Shown here piece after piece: positions 48,537-58,058 of a stretch of DNA of 64,000 nucleotides (its first letter is position 1; the number at the start of each line of letters is the position of its first letter). Source of the DNA: Novosphingobium silvae (GTDB lineage Bacteria > Pseudomonadota > Alphaproteobacteria > Sphingomonadales > Sphingomonadaceae); NCBI RefSeq assembly GCF_009856825.1, contig NZ_WVTD01000015.1:32554-96553 (forward strand), in the 5' to 3' direction. Under the pieces are notes generated by a model. The model searched no databases. It worked only from the letters and a program-made list of their open reading frames with translations, and had not been told where the DNA came from. The position numbers were made by a program, and so were the translations under genes.

Positions 48537-50864
48537 CTAGAAGTTGAAGTTCACAGACCCACCCCACTGGCGCGGCGGGGCGTAGCCGGCGAGGCCGGCG
48601 TAGCCCGGGCTGTCGTAGACCGTGGACATGTAGCGGCTGTCGAGCAGGTTGGTCGCCCACAGCCCCAGCGACCATGCGGCGCCATCCGGCCTGTAGGTGA
48701 GCGAGGCATCGACAAGGTGCGTGGGCTGGATCTTCGAGCGCGGCGTGTCGAGGATCGCGGTGTAGTACTTCGAGCTGGTGTAGGTGTAGCTCACGTCGCT
48801 GACGAGGTCCGCGCCATTGCCCAGCGGCACCACGAAGTTGGCGCCGAAGCTGGCGTTCCACTTGGGCGCGTTCTGCAGCCGATAGCCTTCGAGATCGAGG
48901 ACCTCGCCCGAAAGCGGGTCGGTATAGGGGAACTCCTTGTACTTTGCATCAAGGTAGGCAAGCGAGGCCCGCAGGGTCATGCCATCGACCGGCACGGCTG
49001 TGGTCTCCAGCTCGAAGCCCTTGATCTCGGACTTGCCGGCGTTGAGGATGCGGTTGCCCTGCGTGGCCGTGTCGGTGTCGAAGTAGATCTGCGCCACCTG
49101 CATGTCGCGGTAGTTGGAATAGAACGCGGCCAGGTTGATGCGCAGCCGGCGGTCGAGCAAGTCGGCCTTGATGCCTGCCTCGAATGTGTCGACCTTTTCC
49201 GGGTCATAGGGTGTGTCGCCGTCCGCGGGCACGCCGACGCGCGCGGTGAAGCCGCCCGACTTGAATCCGCGCGCCCAGCTTGCGTAGAGCAGCGTGTCGT
49301 CGAGGATCTCGTAGTCGGCGCCCAATTTCCAGCCCACGTTGTTCCAGCTTTTCTTTCCGCCCACGGTGAAGCTGGAAAGCACGAGGTTGCCCTCGCCGGA
49401 ATAGTTCGAGCCGGCCGGATCGCCGATGCTGTTGACGAGGCTCGGCGCCGATTCCGTCTTTTCGTGGCTGTAGCGGATGCCTGCCTGCAGCTTCAGCCGG
49501 TCGGTCGCCTGCCAGTACGCCTGTGCGAAGCCGGAGATGGAATAGTTGTCCTGATCCTGCAGGTTGGTCTGCAGCAGGCCGGGGGTGGCGAACTGCAGGC
49601 GATAGGCCTGAATATGGTCGTAGTGGTTCTTGAGGTAGAAAGCGCCGACCAGCATGTTGAGCGTATCGGTCACCTCGATGTTGGTGCGCAGTTCCTGGCT
49701 GAACTGCCAGCCTTCCGTGCGGCGGTAAGTGTCGTTCAGGAACAGCGGCGTACCGTCCTGGTCGGTGTATTCACGCAGCTTGAACTTCTTGTAGCCGGTG
49801 ATCGACGTCCAGTCGCCCAGCGCGGTGTCGGTCAGGTTCATCGTCAGCGTGCCGGAATAGGTGTCCATGTAGGACTGGTCGGGCACCGAGTTGTTGGCGC
49901 CGTAGTACTTGTCGGGCGCGATACACATGCCGGACTGGCCGTTTGCCGCGCAGGGGCTGACGTACATGCCCCCGGTGCCCGGCCCCGCCGTGCCGGGCGC
50001 CACGTATAGCGCCTCGCCGGGCCTCGCCCCGTTGATGACGATGGGCGAACCGTTGCGAGCGTTGACGTACTCGCCCTGCAGCGTCGCATCGAAGTTGCCG
50101 CTGGGCGTGAAGCGCAGGTAGGCGCGCACCGCGTCGAGGTTCTTCTTGCCCATGTCCGAGCCGTCGACGACGTTGGTGACCCAGCCCTCGCGCTGGGTGT
50201 GGATGCCCGCGACCTTGAGGGAGAGCACGTCCTCCACCAGCGGCGCCTCGATCGAGCCGGTCACGTCGAAGCGGTTGTAGTTGCCGTAGACCGCCTTGAC
50301 GTGGCCGCCGAATTCGCCCGTCGGCTGCGCGGTGACGACGTTGATGACGCCGCCAGTGGTGTTCGCGCCGAACAGCGTGCCCTGCGGCCCGCGCAGCACC
50401 TCGATGCGGTCGACGTCATAGAGATCGAGCAGCGCGCCCATCGAGAAGAACTGCGGAACCCCGTCGACGACGATCGACACGGTGTTGCCGGCATAAGGAT
50501 CGGGCTCGATCACGCCAATGCCGCGCACGGTGAAGACGGCGCTCTGGGGCGTGTTGGCGAAGTTGTCGATCTGGACGTTGGGGATCTGGCCCTGCAGCGC
50601 CTGCAGCGACGTTCCCTGTGTCGCCGCCAGCGCCTCGCCCCCGACCGCGGTGATGGAGATCGGCACGTCCTGCAGGTTCTCGGCGCGCTTCTGGGCGGTG
50701 ACGACGATTTCCTGGATGCCGTAGCCCTGCGCTCCGGCGCCCTCTTGCGGCGATGCCGCAGCGGCCGCCTCCTGCGCCTGCGCCGGACTTGCCGCCACCA
50801 GCACGGCGGCGCCGAGCGCGATGCACAGCGCAGGCCTTGAACTGTCGTTGAGCCAGGTCTTCAT
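48537..50864 (-). CDS. TonB-dependent receptor (catabolic-cluster type)
   Basis: This is a complete 775-residue outer-membrane receptor. It has a signal peptide ending ASPAQA (about residue 29), a TonB box YGIQEIVVTAQKRAENLQDV, plug motifs RGIGVIEPDPYAGN and LRGPQGTLFGANTTGGVINV, and the terminal SVNFNF. The ENLQDVPISI form is typical of sphingomonad receptors found with aromatic, steroid or terpenoid genes rather than sugar genes. The start at 50864 is chosen because the signal peptide begins there; the frame is open further up. It lies 210 bp after the Rieske oxygenase gene, on the same strand. Confidence 0.92.
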   Translation of the reverse strand: MKTWLNDSSRPALCIALGAAVLVAASPAQAQEAAAAASPQEGAGAQGYGIQEIVVTAQKRAENLQDVPISITAVGGEALAATQGTSLQALQGQIPNVQIDNFANTPQSAVFTVRGIGVIEPDPYAGNTVSIVVDGVPQFFSMGALLDLYDVDRIEVLRGPQGTLFGANTTGGVINVVTAQPTGEFGGHVKAVYGNYNRFDVTGSIEAPLVEDVLSLKVAGIHTQREGWVTNVVDGSDMGKKNLDAVRAYLRFTPSGNFDATLQGEYVNARNGSPIVINGARPGEALYVAPGTAGPGTGGMYVSPCAANGQSGMCIAPDKYYGANNSVPDQSYMDTYSGTLTMNLTDTALGDWTSITGYKKFKLREYTDQDGTPLFLNDTYRRTEGWQFSQELRTNIEVTDTLNMLVGAFYLKNHYDHIQAYRLQFATPGLLQTNLQDQDNYSISGFAQAYWQATDRLKLQAGIRYSHEKTESAPSLVNSIGDPAGSNYSGEGNLVLSSFTVGGKKSWNNVGWKLGADYEILDDTLLYASWARGFKSGGFTARVGVPADGDTPYDPEKVDTFEAGIKADLLDRRLRINLAAFYSNYRDMQVAQIYFDTDTATQGNRILNAGKSEIKGFELETTAVPVDGMTLRASLAYLDAKYKEFPYTDPLSGEVLDLEGYRLQNAPKWNASFGANFVVPLGNGADLVSDVSYTYTSSKYYTAILDTPRSKIQPTHLVDASLTYRPDGAAWSLGLWATNLLDSRYMSTVYDSPGYAGLAGYAPPRQWGGSVNFNF

Positions 50865-51074
50865 GCGTCGTCTCCCGTTCTTTTGTTTTTCTCTGGTGCT
50901 CAGGCGGAGGCGTCTTGCCTCGTCGGCGGGCGTGGCGCGCGGTTTTCCTACATCGGTGAAGGCTGCTAGGTTCGCGCGCGCTTTTTCAACCGTGAACTTC
51001 CCCGTCCCGGGCGCGCCTTCAAGCAAGCTCCCGCGCGGATGTACTTCATCAACAAGCTCCCTCCCCGGTCGGCC

Positions 51075-52412
51075 TCAGCGCCGGCCTTCCAGGTAGTCGT
51101 TCAGAACCTCGTGGAAAAACCTGACGCGGGTTTCCTGCGCCGCCAGATAGGCGTCGGTATATCCGCGAGAGTGCATGCCCTTCTGCTGCCCCTCGGCCAG
51201 AAGCATGTCCTGGTAGACGATCTGGTCCTTGATCTCCGGCACGCCGCGCCCGTTGTCGAAGGCCCGGTGCTCCATCTGGGCCTCGCGCAGCGGTCGGGGG
51301 CCGGCCATGACCGACTCCACCATGGTCTGCCCCTCCACAGGGAAGGCCATGCACCACAGGTCGAAAGTGCACTTGTTCGGATCGTCCGGATGCGGCTCGG
51401 TGCGGAAGAAGATCAGGTTGTCCGGCAGGAAGCTGATGGTGACGTTAGGGAAGATCACCGTGTGCGGACTGTCGGTGATCTCCTCGTCGTCCATGTGCTC
51501 GTAGTGGACGTACCCGCGCTCCTTCCAGAGGCGTCGCTTGGCCGCCTTGAGGTCGAGCCAGCCTTGCATGGCCTTGGTCTCGTAGTCCGGATAGGCCGCC
51601 GGATCGATGTCCCAGGCCCTGAGGATCATGTCGAAGGGATGGTCCACACCATCGGGCAATCGGTCCGAGAGCGAGGGCCGCATCGGCTGCACGGTTCGCC
51701 CATGGCCGCCAGCCCACATCTCGTGGCGCGCGGTGTCGACATCCTGGTCGATCCAGGGCGGCACCTGCGGATGCGCGGTGCGGGTGTGATAGCTTTCCGA
51801 GAAGTTGTCGGTTGCGAACTTCCAGTTGGTGTTGAGGTCGATCTTCATCCAGAACACCCGCACGGCGGTGTCCATTGGATAGTTCCTGTAAAGATCCGGC
51901 ATCGGCGCCAGGAAGTCGAGCAGTTCGGGCGCGGCGTCGTCCATGGTGTACCAGACGAAACCGCCCCAGGTGGCGCAGCGCAGTTCCTTCAGCTTGAGCT
52001 TGCCGCACGGGTTGCCCTGCGGGAAATCCTCAGGGTCCTGCGCATAGTTGAGGACGCCGTTCTTGCCCCAGATCCACCCGTGGTAGGGGCACTGGAAGGT
52101 ATCCTGCGAACTTGCGTCCCAGACCAGCCGCATGCCGCGATGGCGGCACGAATTGTAGAAAGCCTTAATCGACCCGTCATCCTGGCGAACGCAGAAGACA
52201 GACTCATTCATGAAGTCGTGCACCACGTAGTCGCCCGGTTCCTCCAGTTCGGCGGTGCGGCCGGCGATGTGCCAGATGCGGGTCCACATGTGGTCCCACT
52301 CACGCTGCATGAACTCTCTGGAAGTGTATCGGTCGCCGGTGATCGGGTCGCCCCTGAGGTTGGCGGCGTTGCGGCCGTCGATCATCAGGGCTTCGATGTC
52401 CTGCCTTCCCAT
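51075..52412 (-). CDS. Rieske non-haem iron oxygenase, alpha subunit
   Basis: This 445-residue ring-hydroxylating-type oxygenase has the Rieske [2Fe-2S] ligands Cys89/His91 in CRHRGMRL and Cys108/His111 in CPYHGWIWG. The mononuclear iron site appears in TDNFSESYHTRTAHP, with the usual Asn/Asp and two His. It hydroxylates or demethylates an aromatic or polycyclic substrate and needs a reductase and ferredoxin, which are not in this window. ATG 52412 follows GAAAGGAG. A 12-bp palindrome lies 59 bases upstream, between this gene and a tetR gene on the same strand. Confidence 0.93.
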   Translation of the reverse strand: MGRQDIEALMIDGRNAANLRGDPITGDRYTSREFMQREWDHMWTRIWHIAGRTAELEEPGDYVVHDFMNESVFCVRQDDGSIKAFYNSCRHRGMRLVWDASSQDTFQCPYHGWIWGKNGVLNYAQDPEDFPQGNPCGKLKLKELRCATWGGFVWYTMDDAAPELLDFLAPMPDLYRNYPMDTAVRVFWMKIDLNTNWKFATDNFSESYHTRTAHPQVPPWIDQDVDTARHEMWAGGHGRTVQPMRPSLSDRLPDGVDHPFDMILRAWDIDPAAYPDYETKAMQGWLDLKAAKRRLWKERGYVHYEHMDDEEITDSPHTVIFPNVTISFLPDNLIFFRTEPHPDDPNKCTFDLWCMAFPVEGQTMVESVMAGPRPLREAQMEHRAFDNGRGVPEIKDQIVYQDMLLAEGQQKGMHSRGYTDAYLAAQETRVRFFHEVLNDYLEGRR

Positions 52413-52470
52413 CGCTGCTCCTTTCGAGACCTCTCCCGGGTCCTCGTCACGGATGCAGAATAACAAAACT

Positions 52471-52482
52471 GGTCGATCGACC
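52471..52482. promoter_or_regulatory. Palindromic operator candidate for the TetR regulator
   Basis: GGTCGATCGACC is a perfect 12-bp palindrome centred about 65 bp upstream of the Rieske oxygenase start and 33 bp after the tetR stop. TetR-family proteins bind such palindromes, so it is a good candidate for control of the oxygenase and receptor genes. Confidence 0.5.
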
Positions 52483-52514
52483 TACCTGTCAAAACGATCA
52501 GGCGGAACAGCCGG

Positions 52515-53174
52515 TCACGAAGCGCCGAGCCGTTGAAGCCCGCCGGCGAAGAACCTGAGCGCCGGCGCCGCCATTTCCTCCAGCCGGTCGGCGGAATGGT
52601 GGCCGGCGCTGATGTCGTCGAGAAAGCCGGGGTCCTGCACCATGAAGATCAGCGCCGCTTCGATAAGATAGACCCCGGCCAGCAGTTCACGCTCCGCAAG
52701 GTCGGGACAACGCTCACGCAGCCGATCGATGAGGATTTGCGAGACGATGGAAAGCTTCGCCAGGATCGGGCGCAGCTCCGGGAGGCGGTACGAACTCATC
52801 AGGTGCGAGGTCATGACGATGTAGTTGCGCATCGGATCATCGGGACGCGAGGCGAACTGCAGGAACGGCAGGATGAAGGCCGCCACCATGTCTTCCAGCT
52901 CAAATCGCCCCGCTGCTTGTGCGTCCGCGAAGCTGGCATGGATGGCTCCGTGCAGCAGTTCGAGCTTGCGCTCGAGCGCGGCGTCCAGGATCAGGTGCTT
53001 GTTGCCGAAGTGATAGTGCACAAGCCCCATGGTCACCCCCGCCTCCTTCGCAATGTCCCGCAGCGAAGTGCCGATGTAGCCATTTTGCGCGAAGAGAACC
53101 TCGGATGCATCCAGGATACGATTTCGCGTCGCTTCACCCTTCGTCGGGGTGGAAGGCTTGGTGGAGGTGCCCAT
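52515..53174 (-). CDS. TetR-family transcriptional regulator
   Basis: This 219-residue TetR-family protein has an N-terminal helix-turn-helix at about 17-62 (ATRNRILDASEVLFAQNGYI, TSLRDIAKEAGVTMGLVHYH). A helical ligand domain follows, in which TSHLMSSYRLPELRPILAKL and AALIFMVQDPGFLDD stand out. It precedes the Rieske oxygenase and probably represses the oxygenase/receptor/SDR/SnoaL genes until their substrate is present. The 217-bp region between its start and the next receptor gene holds no recognisable gene. Confidence 0.9.
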   Translation of the reverse strand: MGTSTKPSTPTKGEATRNRILDASEVLFAQNGYIGTSLRDIAKEAGVTMGLVHYHFGNKHLILDAALERKLELLHGAIHASFADAQAAGRFELEDMVAAFILPFLQFASRPDDPMRNYIVMTSHLMSSYRLPELRPILAKLSIVSQILIDRLRERCPDLAERELLAGVYLIEAALIFMVQDPGFLDDISAGHHSADRLEEMAAPALRFFAGGLQRLGAS

Positions 53175-53390
53175 CTTCGCGCATCAAACCGCCATTGCGC
53201 CGCTTTGTCAAACCGGCACCTGCGCCGTCCACAACCCTTGCGTCGAGGAGCCTGTCCGTACCGATGTTACATCAGGCCGGGCCCCCGCTTCGCACTCGCC
53301 GCGCGGTCTGCTGTGTCACAGAACATCCACTCCATCCGCGAAGCGATGAACATCGGCGCTCAACCGGTCCGTGCCTGAAATGCCGACACT

Positions 53391-55907
53391 TCAAAATCTA
53401 AGTCCGGCCCGTGCATAGTAGAAACCGCCGCTAAGGCCGAACGGTGCGAAGCCGCCGTATAACCCCGACCCGTCGAAGGCGATCGCGCCGTTCTTCTGGG
53501 GGTAAGTGTCGAACACGTTGTTGGCCCCCACGGCGAGGTCCAGCGCTTCGGTCAGTTGATAGCCGATCTCGGCGTCGGCAACCCACCGTGCGCCGAAGAT
53601 GCGATCGGAAGCGGCCACGTTGCTGGATTCAGTGTACCCGCCATAGCGGGTAGCGCGGACCAGCGCGCGCACCTTGCCGGACGACCAGTTCGTCGTCAGC
53701 ACGACCTTCGAACGCGGTGTTGCAGCGACGAGGTCGCGCTGTGCCTGGCGGCCGAACAGCGTTACGTTGAGGCTGGCAAGTTCTGGCGGATTGTCGATGA
53801 CGTGGAGGATCTTCGTCTTGTTGTAGCTATAGGCCGCGCTCAGCCGGAAGGTACCTGCCGCCTGGGTGTCGAGCGTATATTCGCCCACCACGTCCACGCC
53901 CCGCGTGCGGGTGTCGATGGCATTGGTGAAGAACTGCGCGCTGTCCACGTCATGGACTCCGTTGACCTCGAGGATACTCCTGATCGCCGAGCCGCCGTTG
54001 GATGCGGTGCCCAGGAATTCAGTCTTCACGATGCGATCGTCGATACGGATCTGGTAGGCGTCGAGAGTGAGGCGAAGCGGGCCGCTTTCGTAAGTGACGC
54101 CGGCGGTGAAGTTGAGCGACTTCTCGGGCTTGAGCGGGCTGGCCCCCAACGCCTGCGCCGCCGCACTGTTGACGGGCAGGAACTTCGAGACTGTCAGCAC
54201 TCGCGCGTCACCGATTACCGTCACCGTGTTCTGCGTGGTTGAGAATCCGGTCTGCGCGAGGGAGGGGGCCCGGAATCCGGTGTTGACGCCGCCCCGCAGC
54301 GCGAGACCCGGCGCCAGTTCGACGCGGGTCGAAGCTTTGGCGCTGAAGGTGTCTCCGGCGCCGTCCGAATAGTGCTCGAACCGCCCTGCAACGCCCAAGA
54401 ACCAGCCCGGCGTCAGGTCGGTCGAAAGGTCGAGATAGGCGGCGAGATTGTTGCGGCTGAGGCTGGTTTCGTCCGCAGGAGACGTGCCGGTGAAGGAAAC
54501 CAGCCCGGGCGAGGGCGAGCGACCGCCGTAGAGTTCCCCGAACGGCGTGTCGTCGACCGGGATAACATAGCCTCCGTCCCGGTAGCTGTCCGGCTCGCCT
54601 GCGATGTTCTGGAAACGCTCCCACCGGTATTCGGCCCCGAAAGCAATGTTGAGCGGCTTGGCGAGCCCCACATCGTATTCACGGCTGACATCGAGGTTGG
54701 TGACCCATAAGTCCTGTTTCTGGCGCCCCATGAAGAACTTCGTCGGGCTGGTCGGCCCGAGCGAGGGGTTGAGCGTGTTCTCGGCGCCCAGTTCGACGTT
54801 GTCCATGCCGTATGAGGTGGAAAGATCGAAGTTCCAGCCCGCCAGCGCCGTGCGAACGCCGAGCGCGGCCTGGTAATCCCACTCCCTGATGCGACGATAG
54901 GCCTGGAAGCCACCTGGATAGATCTGCGGCAGCACCGAGGCGCCTTGTGTATTGGGCTGACCGCCGTAGCCGGTGGGGGCCGCGACCGAAGCGCCGCGCG
55001 CATCCTTGATGTCGCGATAGCTCAGCGTCGAGAACGAATAGAGTGTAGCGTCCTCGCCCAGCGGCAGCTCCGCATTGTAGCTGGTGTTGACAATCTTGTC
55101 ACGGTTAGACCGACCATACCCCCCGGCGATCAGGTGGTTCGCACTCGCCTCACGCGGGTCGGGCTGACCGTTCACCAGCGGATAGATGTAAGGGATCGGC
55201 TCGGCCGAGGATGTGGCCCGGTCGTGGTACTTGGCCTCCAGCGCGAAGCGGACGAAGCCGCCGTTATCGCCTAACGGAGTGCCGTACGAACCCGAAACCT
55301 GTGCCAGTTCGCCGCCCTTGGAATAGAGCGACCCGCCGGTCAGCGACAGATCTCCCCCGTCCGCGCTGTCATCGAGGATCACATTGATGACGCCGGAAAT
55401 CGCATCCGACCCGTACTGCGCCGCCGCTCCGTCGCGCAGTACCTCGATCCGGCCGACGGCGCTGATAGGGATAAGGTCGATGTCGACCGGAGTGGAGCCC
55501 CCCGAAATGCGCGAGAGATTGTTGATGAGCGAAGTTGTGTGGCGGCGCTTGCCGTTGACGAGCACGAGCACATAGTCGCCCGAGAGGCCGCGGATCGAGA
55601 TCGGTCGCACGCTCGCGGAAGTACCCCCGCCGCCGAGAGCGGGCATCGTCAGCGACGGGATGATGTTGCCCAGGATCTCCTTGAGCCCAGAGCGGCCAGT
55701 GGACTTCAGCTCCGCCGGTCCGATCACATCGATCGGCACCGGGCTATCGGCAACGGACCGCTGCACCTGCCCGCGTGCCCCCGTCACGACGATGGCGGCG
55801 CCCTCCACATCCGCCGCAGGAGCGGCTTCGTCCGGATCCTCGGCATGGACGGGAAAGGGGAGGAAGGATACGCTGGCGGCAAGGGCAACCGACTTCAGGA
55901 GTTTCAC
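53391..55907 (-). CDS. TonB-dependent receptor (sulfur-cluster type)
   Basis: This 838-residue outer-membrane receptor has a signal peptide (ASVSFLPFPVHA), a TonB box AAIVVTGARGQVQRS, plug motifs IRGLSGDYVLVLVNGKRRH and RDGAAAQYGSDAISGVINVI, and the terminal aromatic ARAGLRF. The RRHTTSLIN plus DGAAAQYGSDA style defines a subgroup often seen near sulfonate, sulfate-ester and nitrile genes. It follows the SsuA-like gene by 116 bases on the same strand, with an AT-rich stretch between that may carry its own promoter. It is probably the outer-membrane entry for the organosulfur compound. Confidence 0.9.
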   Translation of the reverse strand: MKLLKSVALAASVSFLPFPVHAEDPDEAAPAADVEGAAIVVTGARGQVQRSVADSPVPIDVIGPAELKSTGRSGLKEILGNIIPSLTMPALGGGGTSASVRPISIRGLSGDYVLVLVNGKRRHTTSLINNLSRISGGSTPVDIDLIPISAVGRIEVLRDGAAAQYGSDAISGVINVILDDSADGGDLSLTGGSLYSKGGELAQVSGSYGTPLGDNGGFVRFALEAKYHDRATSSAEPIPYIYPLVNGQPDPREASANHLIAGGYGRSNRDKIVNTSYNAELPLGEDATLYSFSTLSYRDIKDARGASVAAPTGYGGQPNTQGASVLPQIYPGGFQAYRRIREWDYQAALGVRTALAGWNFDLSTSYGMDNVELGAENTLNPSLGPTSPTKFFMGRQKQDLWVTNLDVSREYDVGLAKPLNIAFGAEYRWERFQNIAGEPDSYRDGGYVIPVDDTPFGELYGGRSPSPGLVSFTGTSPADETSLSRNNLAAYLDLSTDLTPGWFLGVAGRFEHYSDGAGDTFSAKASTRVELAPGLALRGGVNTGFRAPSLAQTGFSTTQNTVTVIGDARVLTVSKFLPVNSAAAQALGASPLKPEKSLNFTAGVTYESGPLRLTLDAYQIRIDDRIVKTEFLGTASNGGSAIRSILEVNGVHDVDSAQFFTNAIDTRTRGVDVVGEYTLDTQAAGTFRLSAAYSYNKTKILHVIDNPPELASLNVTLFGRQAQRDLVAATPRSKVVLTTNWSSGKVRALVRATRYGGYTESSNVAASDRIFGARWVADAEIGYQLTEALDLAVGANNVFDTYPQKNGAIAFDGSGLYGGFAPFGLSGGFYYARAGLRF

Positions 55908-56023
55908 GGATTATAGGTCCCTGGATCTGTTTGTATCGAACCCTGATGGCATCTCTACCAATATAGTAGAAATTAAATTTCGCCGGCCATTCTCAAGTTT
56001 TGCTTGATCGAGAGAGGCTGACT

Positions 56024-56959
56024 TTAAGCCAGCACAAAAGCATCCTTCAGGGAGCGATTGGCCTTGACCTCGCCGAACCGCCGAAAGGTTTCGAGCACGA
56101 CCTGCTGGCGCTCGATCAAGGCACCGTCGATCGGCACCGGGAGGCGAGTTCCCCGCCCGGCGAACTCGCGGGCGATCGGCAGCGGAAGACCGGTCTCGCG
56201 GGCGAGGACCTGGGCGAACTCTGCAATGTGAGTGCTTGCCCATTCGAGCGCCTTCGCCTCTCTCTTCAGGAAATCGTCCAGCAGCGCCCGCTTGTCCGTG
56301 ATGGCGCTTTCGTGCGCGATGTCGAAGCCGTAGCCCTGCGCGAGACCCCGTCCGTCGACGGCGATCCGGTCCCCCTCGGCCAATGCAGCGGCGACGTAGG
56401 GCTGCCAGGTCGACCAGCCGTCCACCGCCCCGGTCTGCAGCGCCGCCCTCGCATCGCTGGGCGAGAGGAACACGGTCGTCACGTCATTCGCCCCCAGCCC
56501 CGCCGAAAGCAGGGTGCGCAGCAGCAAGTAATGACCGACGCTACCGCGCGTAGTGGCGATACGGCGGCCCTTGAGGCCCCTGGCATTCCGGATGGACGAG
56601 GCCGCGGGCACCACCAGCGCAATGGCGCCTGGCTCGCGTTCCTGCGTGCTCTGAGCGCCGATGGCCTTGATCGGACTGCCCGCCTGGTAGGCGAACAGGA
56701 ACGGCGCGTCGCCGGCGATGCCGGTGTCGATCGCCCCGCTGCCGAGCGCTTCCAGAAGATTCTGTGCCGCCGGAAACTCCGACCATTCAACCTTGTACGG
56801 TGTGCCGTCGAGTGCGCCTGACGCCAGCATCAGCGACTTGGTGCCGCCCTTCTGGCTGCCGACGCGCAAGACCTTGGCGTCTGCGCCTTTACCCCCGCCG
56901 CAGGCGGCGAGGGCAAAGGTCGTTGCAATGCCGGCGAGCAGGTTACGCCTGGTGACCAT
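56024..56959 (-). CDS. ABC transporter substrate-binding protein, SsuA/TauA type
   Basis: This 311-residue periplasmic binding protein of the sulfonate/nitrate/taurine class has a twin-arginine N-terminus (VTRRNLLAG) that runs into a lipobox LAAC (Cys20), so it looks like a Tat-exported lipoprotein. Family motifs include LRVGSQKGGTKSLMLASGAL, LEALGSGAIDTGIAGDAPFL, LKGRRIATTRGSVGHYLLLR and AVDGWSTWQPY. It should deliver alkanesulfonates or sulfate esters to the SsuC/SsuB transporter encoded at 61019-62635. It lies 3 bases after the TauD-like gene. Confidence 0.88.
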   Translation of the reverse strand: MVTRRNLLAGIATTFALAACGGGKGADAKVLRVGSQKGGTKSLMLASGALDGTPYKVEWSEFPAAQNLLEALGSGAIDTGIAGDAPFLFAYQAGSPIKAIGAQSTQEREPGAIALVVPAASSIRNARGLKGRRIATTRGSVGHYLLLRTLLSAGLGANDVTTVFLSPSDARAALQTGAVDGWSTWQPYVAAALAEGDRIAVDGRGLAQGYGFDIAHESAITDKRALLDDFLKREAKALEWASTHIAEFAQVLARETGLPLPIAREFAGRGTRLPVPIDGALIERQQVVLETFRRFGEVKANRSLKDAFVLA

Positions 56960-56962
56960 CGA

Positions 56963-57823
56963 TCAGAGATCCGTCCATAGCGGCTCGTCCGCGATCAGGA
57001 TGCGGTGCAACTCGCGCGGGAAGTCGCCGTAGTTGCGAACGGCATAATGCACCGCAGCCCGATTATCCCAGAACGCCACCGTGCCCGGCCTCCACGAGAA
57101 GCGCGCCTGCAGGTCGGGCCGCTTGTACTGGCGCAGTACCTCCTCGAGCAGTTCCCGGCTTTCGGCCAGTTCTATGCCGAGGATTTGCGGCTGCTGCTGG
57201 AAGTTGACCCAAAGGATCTTCTGTCCCGTCTCGCGGTGGGTGCGCACGACTTTGTGCGCGACGATCGGGTATTCGTGGCCCGAGAGTGCAAGCGAATCCG
57301 TGAAGTCGTGCGTCACGTACTTGCCCTCGAGCCGCTGCTTGACTTCGTCGGGCAGCGTTTCATAGGCGAGGTTCGCGTCGACCCAGATGGTATCGCCGCC
57401 GACTTCGGGCAGGTTCACGTCGCGCAGCACCGCGCCCCAGGTCGGTACGAGGCGCCAGCTGGTATCGGTGTGGTAGGCATCCCCAGCCTTCAGCTTGCGA
57501 CCCAGTTTCTTCTCATATTCCCGGTCATACTTCGCGGCGATCGCGTGGACCTCCTTGGTTGCGGCGTCGTGCCTGGTAGTGGGATGTGTATAGAGCGGAC
57601 CGAAGTTCGCAGCGAACGCAGCCTGACCGGCATCGTCGAGCGACTGATCGCGGAAGAACACGACCTTGTACTTGAGCACCGCCGCCCGGATCGCGGTTCG
57701 AAGCTCGTCGGTGAGCGGTTTTGAAAGATCAACTCCCTCGATCTCGGCACCGTGCGAGGGCTGGACAGGCCTGATCACCAAGCCGGCGGTGGAAGTATCG
57801 AAGGTGGTCGCGGAAGTGGCCAT
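56963..57823 (-). CDS. TauD/TfdA-family Fe(II)/2-oxoglutarate dioxygenase
   Basis: This 286-residue dioxygenase has the iron triad His118 and Asp120 (AYHTDTSW) and His259 (NRAAVHYAVRNYG), and the oxoglutarate arginine near 270-274 (PRELHRI). Members release sulfite from taurine or sulfate from alkyl sulfates (TauD, AtsK). The clear HxDTSW context and the sulfonate cluster support such a role, but the exact substrate is unresolved. The ribosome site AGAGGAAC precedes ATG 57823. It is co-transcribed with the binding-protein gene. Confidence 0.9.
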   Translation of the reverse strand: MATSATTFDTSTAGLVIRPVQPSHGAEIEGVDLSKPLTDELRTAIRAAVLKYKVVFFRDQSLDDAGQAAFAANFGPLYTHPTTRHDAATKEVHAIAAKYDREYEKKLGRKLKAGDAYHTDTSWRLVPTWGAVLRDVNLPEVGGDTIWVDANLAYETLPDEVKQRLEGKYVTHDFTDSLALSGHEYPIVAHKVVRTHRETGQKILWVNFQQQPQILGIELAESRELLEEVLRQYKRPDLQARFSWRPGTVAFWDNRAAVHYAVRNYGDFPRELHRILIADEPLWTDL

Positions 57824-58058
57824 AGCGGTGTTCCTCTCTGCTCTGGAGCTCGAAATCTATGTGCGGGCGAAGCAATCAACCAATGCGAAGGACTGATCGA
57901 AAGGTGAGTTCTGCCAATGGGTTGGCTCGCTTTCCGATCCGGACAAGCGCCCACGTCATCCCGACGAAATCAGGAGGCCGGCTTTCCTCTTTGGAAGGGC
58001 GGGGCTCCCCACTTGCTCGGAACCACAAACGTCCTCCGGGTCGATCCAGAAGCGTTCC

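Noticed and set aside
48042..50009. A 655-codon plus-strand open frame opposite the SDR and receptor genes
   Set aside because: It crosses two well-supported minus-strand genes and has no domain or ribosome site.
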